Position numbers and translations under genes: made by a program. The notes beneath the pieces are model-generated. The model did no database searches, was not told where the DNA came from, and saw only the letters and a program-made list of their open reading frames with translations. From contig CAVNZM010000001.1 in assembly GCA_963693365.1 (NCBI GenBank), positions 62,001-126,000 of the forward strand: DNA of 64,000 bases, given 5' to 3'. Shown piece by piece: positions 60,381 through 64,000 of this stretch. Numbering within the stretch: position 1 is the first letter of the stretch; each line of letters begins with the position of its first letter. This stretch comes from Amoebidium appalachense (taxonomy: Eukaryota > Ichthyosporea).

Positions 60381-61271
60381 GGGGGGGGGGATATATGCAT
60401 CAGAAGGTTGTAAGTATGGAGGAGGAAACACTAAAGAGAAAACACAAGACGTACGGGCGCGCAGGGGGAGGGGGGGGGGGGGGGGGGGGGGGGAGGGGGG
60501 AGGGGGGAGGGAGTATGCGTTAGAGGGTTGGAAATATGGAGGAGACACGAAAGGACATAATCCAAAAAATCACAAAAATGAAAAAAAGGCCCGGAAAGCA
60601 TAACAATTTGAGCGTGCAGGCAGAAGACACTTGAACAGAGCCCATTGTCGGGGGGTTCCTATTCCTCCACAAAAGAATGGGTTTCGGGGGAGGTTCCAAG
60701 GGAAGAGCTGCACACATGAATGCGTCACCAAATGCTGAGACTGACTGGGGAATTTCAAGAAGCAGGCGACCCGTGAAGATGTCGCTTAGATCGGCAACCT
60801 GTGGAGAATGACGTCAGCAATGGGTACATGAAGTATGCAAGTGGTGCATGCAGAGAGGAACACATACTACCTAGTGAAAATGTGAGTAGGAAAGAGAACA
60901 TAAGAAAGGCTACACAGGAGATGCGTGATTGTTAGATTACCTGGAGCGTGTGGGATGTGCATGCATCGATGCAGAGTGTTACAATGGCCAGTGCAATGAC
61001 AAGAAAGCAATGTCCTGGTGTTCATTGAGCATGAGAGGTGTGGGCCCCCTTGAGCAAGTTTGACCATAAAATCATTAGATGAACCTATATATGGCCATAG
61101 CTTCTGTTTTTTTTTTTTTTTTTTTTTTTTTTTCTTTTTTTTTGGGGGGGGGGGGGGGGTAGTTAAGAACGTGGGAGAGAGTGCCGATTTTTAAATTTTT
61201 TTTTCTCGCACAAGGGGGCATAATGAATCAAGAATTTTGCTACATAAATGTAGCGCCTTTTTGTTTTTTTT

Positions 61272-61312
<41 letters not shown>

Positions 61313-63343
61313 CATGTGGCAGGATTTAGGGTGGTGGGGGGGGGTTGTAGAACCGGTATCGAGTCGGGGTTTCAATTTTATGTGGTTGCCGTAAAAAGGG
61401 GGGAGGGGAGGTTTGGGAGGGGGAAGGGGGTAATCGTTAAAAAGCCGGAGGTGCATTGGTGGATTGGTGGTGGGAGGGGTGGTGGGTAGGCAAGTAGAAG
61501 GGTGTGTGTGTGTGGGTGGGTGTGGGTGGGTGGTGGGAGGGTGGTGGGTAGGCAAGTAGAAGGGTGTGTGTGTGTGAGCGTGTGTGTGTGTGGGTGGGTG
61601 TGGGTGGGTGGTGGGAGGGGGTGGTGGGTAGGCAAGTAGAAGGGTGTGTGTGTGTGTGCGTGTGTGTGTGTGGGTGGGTGTGGGTGGGTGGTGGGAGGGT
61701 GGTGGGTAGGCAAGTAGAAGGGTGTGTGTGTGTGTGCGTGTGTGTGTGTGGGTGGGTGTGGGTGGGTGGTGGGAGGGTGGTGGGTAGGCAAGTAGAAGGG
61801 TGTGTGTGTGTGTGCGTGTGTGTGTGTGGGTGGGTGTGGGTGGGTGGTGGGAGGGGTGGTGGGTAGGCAAGTAGAAGGGTGTGTGTGTGTGTGCGTGTGT
61901 GTGTGTGGTTGGGTGTGGGTGGGTGGTGGGAGGGGTGGTGGGTAGGCAAGTAGAAGGGTGTGTGTGTGTGTGCGTGTGTGTGGGTGGGTGGGTGTGGGTG
62001 GGTGGTGGGAGGGTGGTGGGTAGGCAAGTAGAAGGGTGTGTGTGTGTGTGCGTGTGTGTGTGTGGGTGGGTGTGGGTGGGTGGTGGGAGGGTGGTGGGTA
62101 GGCAAGTAGAAGGGTGTGTGTGTGTGTGCATGTGTGTGTGTGGGTGGGTGTGGGTGGGTGGTGGGAGGGTGGTGGGTAGGCAAGTAGAAGGGTGTGTGTG
62201 TGTGTGCGTGTGTGTGTGTGGGTGGGTGTGGGTGGGTGGTGGGAGGGGTGGTGGGTAGGCAAGTAGAAGGGTGTGTGTGTGTGTGCGTGTGTGTGTGTGG
62301 GTGGGTGTGGGTGGGTGGTGGGAGGGTGGTGGGTAGGCAAGTAGAAGGGTGTGTGTGTGTGTGCGTGTGTGTGTGTGGGTGGGTGTGGGTGGGTGGTGGG
62401 AGGGTGGTGGGTAGGCAAGTAGAAGGGTGTATGTGTGTGTGCGTGTGTGTGTGTGGGTGGGTGTGGGTGGGTGGTGGGAGGGTGGTGGGTAGGCAAGTAG
62501 AAGGGTGTGTGTGTGTGCGTGTGTGTGTGTGGGTGGGTGTGGGTGGGTGGTGGGAGGGTGGTGGGTAGGCAAGTAGAAGGGTGTGTGTGTGTGTGCGTGT
62601 GTGTGTGTGGGTGGGTGTGGGTGGGTGGTGGGAGGGTGGTGGGTAGGCAAGTAGAAGGGTGTGTGTGTGTGTGCGTGTGTGTGTGTGGGTGGGTGTGGGT
62701 GGGTGGTGGGAGGGTGGTGGGTAGGCAAGTAGAAGGGTGTGTGTGTGTGTGCGTGTGTGTGTGTGGGTGGGTGTGGGTGGGTGGTGGGAGGGTGGTGGGT
62801 AGGCAAGTAGAAGGGTGTGTGTGTGTGTGCGTGTGTGTGTGTGGGTGGGTGTGGGTGGGTGGTGGGAGGGTGGTGGGTAGGCAAGTAGAAGGGTGTGTGT
62901 GTGTGTGCGTGTGTGTGTGTGGGTGGGTGTGGGTGGGTGGTGGGAGGGTGGTGGGTAGGCAAGTAGAAGGGTGTGTGTGTGTGTGCGTGTGTGTGGGTGG
63001 GTGGGTGTGGGTGGGTGGTGGGAGGGTGGTGGGTAGGCAAGTAGAAGGGTGTGTGTGTGTGTGCGTGTGTGTGTGTGGGTGGGTGTGGGTGGGTGGTGGG
63101 TAGGCAAGTAGAAGGGTGTGTGTGTGTGTGCGTGTGTGTGTGTGGGTGGGTGTGGGTGGGTGGTGGGAGGGTGGTGGGTAGGCAAGTAGAAGGGTGTGTG
63201 TGTGTGTGCGTGTGTGTGTGGGTGGGTGTGGGTGGGTGGTGGGAGGGTGGTGGGTAGGCAAGTAGAAGGGTGTGTGTGTGTGTGCGTGTGTGTGTGTGGG
63301 TGGGTGTGGGTGGGTGGTGGGAGGGTGGTGGGTAGGCAAGTAG

Positions 63344-63387
<44 letters not shown>

Positions 63388-63787
63388 GGGTGGGTGGTGG
63401 GAGGGTGGTGGGTAGGCAAGTAGAAGGGTGTGTGTGTGTGTGCGTGTGTGTGTGTGGGTGGGTGTGGGTGGGTGGTGGGAGGGTGTTGGGTAGGCAAGTA
63501 GAAGGGTGTGCGTGTGTGTGGGTGGGTGGGTGTGGGTGGGTGTGGGTGGGTGGTGGGAGGGTGTTGGGTAGGCAAGTAGAAGGGTGTGCGTGTGTGTGGG
63601 TGTGGGTGGGTGTGGGTGGGTGGTGGGAGGGTGTTGGGTAGGCAAGTAGAAGGGTGTGCGTGTGTGTGTGTGGGTGGGTGTGGGTGGGTGTGGGTGGGTG
63701 GGGGGAAGGGGGGTGGGTATTTTACCTCAAGACGTGACTGTGGGCGAAGAGCCTCGGCAAGGGCTTTGCATGCCTCGACCCCAAAAC
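55371..63787 (-). CDS. RANGAP1: RanGAP1-like Ran GTPase-activating protein (internal exons)
   Basis: RanGAP activates the GTPase Ran in nuclear transport and has an N-terminal leucine-rich repeat domain. Eight exons (55371-55508, 55891-56145, 57032-57115, 57866-57924, 58950-59004, 59866-59968, 60716-60798, 63726-63787) join in phase, 839 coding bases. They carry, in order, [71 protein letters not shown] and LDLSNNDLG. The FTGR and NNGLG motifs hold the Arg and Asn conserved in the family (Asn is the key residue in yeast Rna1). No frameshift or stop is seen. The first exons and the acidic C-terminal part were not found. Plant WPP features are absent. Confidence 0.9.
55509..55890 (-). other. 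RANGAP1: Intron between exons g and h
   Basis: 382 bp. A 22-C tract (sense) at 55866-55887 directly follows the donor. Confidence 0.75.
55891..56145 (-). CDS. RANGAP1: RanGAP1-like exon g
   Basis: 85 codons, phase 0 to 0. [35 protein letters not shown] and [14 protein letters not shown] are three consecutive LRRs. The donor is GAG/GTAC followed at once by 22 C. Confidence 0.92.
56146..57031 (-). other. RANGAP1: Intron between exons f and g
   Basis: 886 bp with an interrupted CA/TG-rich stretch at 56160-56465. Confidence 0.75.
57032..57115 (-). CDS. RANGAP1: RanGAP1-like exon f
   Basis: 28 codons, phase 0 to 0: [13 protein letters not shown] then AFKTIGTLK. Acceptor CTGCAG, donor AAG/GTGAGT. 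Confidence 0.92.
57116..57865 (-). other. RANGAP1: Intron between exons e and f
   Basis: 750 bp with T/G tracts at 57179-57215, a G-rich stretch at 57478-57525, a G-tract at 57738-57780 and one copy of the dispersed module (57526-57700). Confidence 0.75.
57526..57700 (+). repeat. Dispersed G-tract repeat, intron copy 1
   Basis: ATGCATCAAAGGGTTGGAAATATGG-type module; its downstream part (GGGTTCCTATGCCTCC) also matches 60607-60690. Confidence 0.6.
57866..57924 (-). CDS. RANGAP1: RanGAP1-like exon e
   Basis: 59 bases, coding [19 protein letters not shown] after completing a split Met codon. Acceptor CACACAG, donor GAA/GTAGGC. Less conserved; supported by phase, order and the following AGRNRLE exon. 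Confidence 0.78.
57925..58949 (-). other. RANGAP1: Intron between exons d and e
   Basis: 1025 bp with a G-tract at 58897-58940 and a short GGT/GGC stretch near 58850. Otherwise ordinary sequence. Confidence 0.75.
58950..59004 (-). CDS. RANGAP1: RanGAP1-like exon d
   Basis: 55 bases: [18 protein letters not shown] plus one base. Contains the NNGLG motif. Donor GTATTTGG is followed by a ~42-C tract. Confidence 0.9.
59005..59865 (-). other. RANGAP1: Intron between exons c and d
   Basis: 861 bp with G-tracts at 59181-59226, 59486-59515 and 59621-59647 and two dispersed modules. Confidence 0.75.
59517..59735 (+). repeat. Dispersed G-tract repeats, intron copies 2 and 3
   Basis: 59517-59620 shares AAAAAGTACGAAGTACA and ATGCAGA-TGCAA with the 32-kb copies. 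59690-59735 has the GCATTAGAGGGTTGGAA module. Confidence 0.6.
59866..59968 (-). CDS. RANGAP1: RanGAP1-like exon c
   Basis: 103 bases: [19 protein letters not shown] then [15 protein letters not shown]. Acceptor CCTCACAG, donor CGG/GTATGT. Confidence 0.92.
59969..60715 (-). other. RANGAP1: Intron between exons b and c
   Basis: 747 bp with a C/A tract at 60091-60130, G-tracts at 60364-60390 and 60463-60510, and two dispersed modules. Confidence 0.75.
60391..60690 (+). repeat. Dispersed G-tract repeats, intron copies 4 and 5
   Basis: 60391-60450 (GCATCAGAAGGTTGTAAGTATGG) and 60511-60690 (GCGTTAGAGGGTTGGAAATA, then GGGTTCCTATTCCTCC). The second ends about 25 bases from an exon. Confidence 0.6.
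60716..60798 (-). CDS. RANGAP1: RanGAP1-like exon b
   Basis: 83 bases: [17 protein letters not shown] then [10 protein letters not shown] plus two bases. Carries FTGR. The proposed donor, CAT/GTGTGC, is weak but gives the only phase that joins exon c. Confidence 0.85.
60799..63725 (-). other. RANGAP1: Intron between exons a and b
   Basis: 2927 bp, the longest intron here; three quarters is the minisatellite. T/G tracts at 61109-61160 and 61264-61309. Confidence 0.75.
61470..63710 (+). repeat. 78-bp minisatellite
   Basis: 29 copies of the core GGCAAGTAGAAGGGTG, most 78 bp apart. Each unit is the core, a GT run with a central GC, and G-rich GGGTGGGTG sequence. 78 is 26 codons, which keeps all three minus-strand frames open for hundreds of codons. 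Two units are shortened (62 and 67 bp), and the last three share GTGTTGGG in place of GTGGTGGG. Confidence 0.97.
63726..63787 (-). CDS. RANGAP1: RanGAP1-like exon a (first seen)
   Basis: 62 bases: [20 protein letters not shown] after completing a split codon. A GCTAAT branch-point-like motif precedes the acceptor CATAG; donor GAG/GTAAAA. The true first exon lies beyond 64000. Confidence 0.82.
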
Positions 63788-64000
63788 CTATGCCCCCAGA
63801 TTAGCGCAGTGCTTGGGCAATGTAGGTAGTTTGGGGAGAGATCCCCCATTCCCCCCAACCCAAACCCCCACGCCCACGCCCCTACACACAAACACCAACT
63901 GCACCGACCGTACCTTCCAAAAACAACACCTGCACCATTCTTTGTGGACTCCTGTCATCCGTGTGTCCAAAAATGGCCCTATTCTAACTACTCTCTGTAA
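63788..64000 (-). other. RANGAP1: Intron upstream of exon a
   Basis: 213 bp up to the window edge. No further exon is recognised. Confidence 0.5.

Noticed and set aside
61310-63645. Minus-strand ORFs of 576-755 codons
   Set aside because: They cross the 78-bp minisatellite, are open in all three frames and encode only His/Thr/Pro repeats.
61470-63710. CRISPR-like array
   Set aside because: Units repeat along their whole length with no unique spacers, in a eukaryotic intron.

Overview
The window is eukaryotic nuclear DNA, most likely from an animal. It carries a spliced RanGAP1-like gene, a THAP-domain P-element-like transposase, Ngaro-like tyrosine-recombinase (YR) retrotransposons and very many mono- and dinucleotide tracts. 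I cannot name the species. About 80% is mobile elements or simple repeats. The only convincing host gene is RanGAP1-like, on the minus strand at the right end.

Layout. 1-7253: an LTR element here called Lr1 (3' part), a 5'-truncated YR element (YR-A), then a second 5'-truncated Lr1. 7254-11715: remains of a THAP/P-like DNA transposon on the minus strand, split by a YR 3' fragment (YR-D, 9822-10712). 12181-21490: the 3' end of a copia-type element whose LTR (LTR-X) is interrupted by a minus-strand YR element (YR-B, 12843-15640) and a full-length one (YR-C, 15931-21137). 21491-22017: a partial LTR-X in the opposite orientation that lacks both insertions. 22018-26117: a nearly complete minus-strand Lr1 with a copia solo LTR inside. 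26118-27891: the 5' ends of a YR element (YR-E) and of a copia element. 27892-33930: microsatellites, C-tracts and low-copy AT-rich DNA with no recognisable gene. 34372-35975: a copia 3' fragment.

35976-52451 is one YR element (YR-F) split by four insertions: a complete Lr1, a near-complete copia element, an unassigned LTR-like unit and a copia solo LTR. Three of the four have readable 5-bp target-site duplications. 52452-54860 holds no gene but has a long imperfect inverted repeat and a short perfect CRE-containing palindrome. 55371-63787 holds eight RanGAP1-like exons, with G/C tracts, a dispersed G-tract repeat family and a 78-bp minisatellite in the introns.

How the parts work together. 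The YR family has an Ngaro-type plan: terminal unit A1, a gag-like ORF with CCCH-type cysteines, RT/RNase H, a tyrosine recombinase in the same frame after one TAA and a C-tract, and then split repeats B1-A2-B2. Every copy here is broken by indels, deletions or insertions. Lr1 has no recognisable pol and must depend on another element. The copia element keeps integrase, RT and RNase H but has lost its zinc knuckle and protease. The RanGAP1-like exons join in frame and look intact, but the first and last exons lie outside the window or were not recognised.
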